Assembly: GCA_009782555.1 (NCBI GenBank)
Contig: WRIV01000003.1
Span: forward strand, 106,011-170,010
Origin: Treponema sp.
GTDB taxonomy: Bacteria > Spirochaetota > Spirochaetia > Treponematales > Breznakiellaceae
Length of the DNA stretch: 64,000 bases
Reading direction: 5' to 3'
Part shown: one piece after another, positions 63,886 through 64,000 of the stretch
Position numbering within the stretch: the first letter of the stretch is position 1
Layout of the letters: every line of letters begins with the position of its first letter
Notes under the pieces: model-generated
Databases searched by the model: none
What the model was told of the DNA's origin: nothing
The model's input: only the letters and a program-made list of their open reading frames with translations
Translations under genes and position numbers: made by a program

Positions 63886-64000
63886 TCACAGACATCGTTT
63901 CAATTTCCTGATCCGTAAATCGTCATAGTAATTCTGTACCTGAAGCCGCTCTTTTTCAGGATGATAATTGTCTTCAACCTCATCCCAAAACGGTGTTATT
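63886..64000 (-). CDS. C-terminal end of an unidentified gene
   Basis: Partial: 37 residues plus stop (TPFWDEVEDNYHPEKERLQ..., then LRIRKLKRC) enter from the right edge. The frame is open across the whole stretch and the composition resembles the rest of the window. Too short to assign. Confidence 0.4.
   Translation of the reverse strand, partial: ITPFWDEVEDNYHPEKERLQVQNYYDDLRIRKLKRCL

Overview
The window is chromosomal DNA from a spirochete, most likely a Treponema of the termite-gut type. Evidence for this is a class I (archaeal-type) lysyl-tRNA synthetase, an FlgM-like anti-sigma factor, many TPR, adenylate-cyclase and chemotaxis genes, LolA without other lipoprotein-sorting genes nearby, and a soluble [FeFe]-hydrogenase-like protein fused to a chemotaxis signalling domain. 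I infer the genus and have not proved it. I see no rRNA, tRNA, CRISPR array or complete mobile element, and no gene-free stretch above about 300 bases.

Layout. 1-1028 (-): start of an RNB-domain exoribonuclease that runs off the left edge. 1079-9479 (+): two unknown genes, an omptin-type outer-membrane protease, then lolA, a RodZ-like gene, rimO, a UvrD-type helicase and a shrunken class III aminotransferase relative. 9599-13232 (-): a chemoreceptor and proA. 13283-13743 (+): a broken VWA lipoprotein gene that shares a perfect palindrome with proA. 13785-16700 (-): a large TPR protein. 16744-19385 (+): a membrane-anchored solute-binding protein and aroA. 19424-27454 (-): a seven-gene aminoethylphosphonate operon. 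It holds phosphonopyruvate decarboxylase, aminoethylphosphonate transaminase, PEP mutase, a binding protein, an ATPase, a fused permease and an HTH-cytidylyltransferase. 27582-30567 (+): trkA and trkH. 30590-31969 (-): a glycerol-1-phosphate dehydrogenase relative. 32020-33690 (+): lysS. 33733-34479 (-): a secreted carbohydrate-binding-like protein. 34521-38980 (+): a 1140-residue acidic membrane TPR protein and a TPR lipoprotein. 39021-42292: an ECF substrate component, an adenylate cyclase, a thioesterase and a Nudix hydrolase. 42305-45823 (+): an unknown gene, glnS and a DUF362 ferredoxin. 45863-49450 (-): a giant GH13 protein. 49562-51224 (+): a small beta-barrel and a CsgG/Lcl-type protein containing a C11 tract. 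51227-56760 (-): cyclase, FecR-type and outer-membrane-protein operon. 56897-59496 (-): CheY plus hydrogenase-chemoreceptor. 59589 to the end: a zinc-ribbon membrane protein, rsmI, flgM, a metal-site-less Fe-ADH relative, ccdA, an AT-rich orphan and a partial gene.

How it fits together. The phosphonate operon can take PEP to phosphonopyruvate, phosphonoacetaldehyde and 2-aminoethylphosphonate (AEP), then activate AEP with CTP. An import system of the PhnSTUV/Fbp type sits in the same transcript. The other clear theme is sensing and the envelope: three chemotaxis or cyclase sensors, a putative H2/redox chemoreceptor with its own CheY, and several outer-membrane proteins.

The most unusual pattern I found is in the promoters. 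For at least nine genes a good -10 hexamer ends 5-7 bases, usually exactly six, before the start codon with no Shine-Dalgarno. This predicts leaderless mRNAs. Other genes here have normal leaders and Shine-Dalgarno sites.
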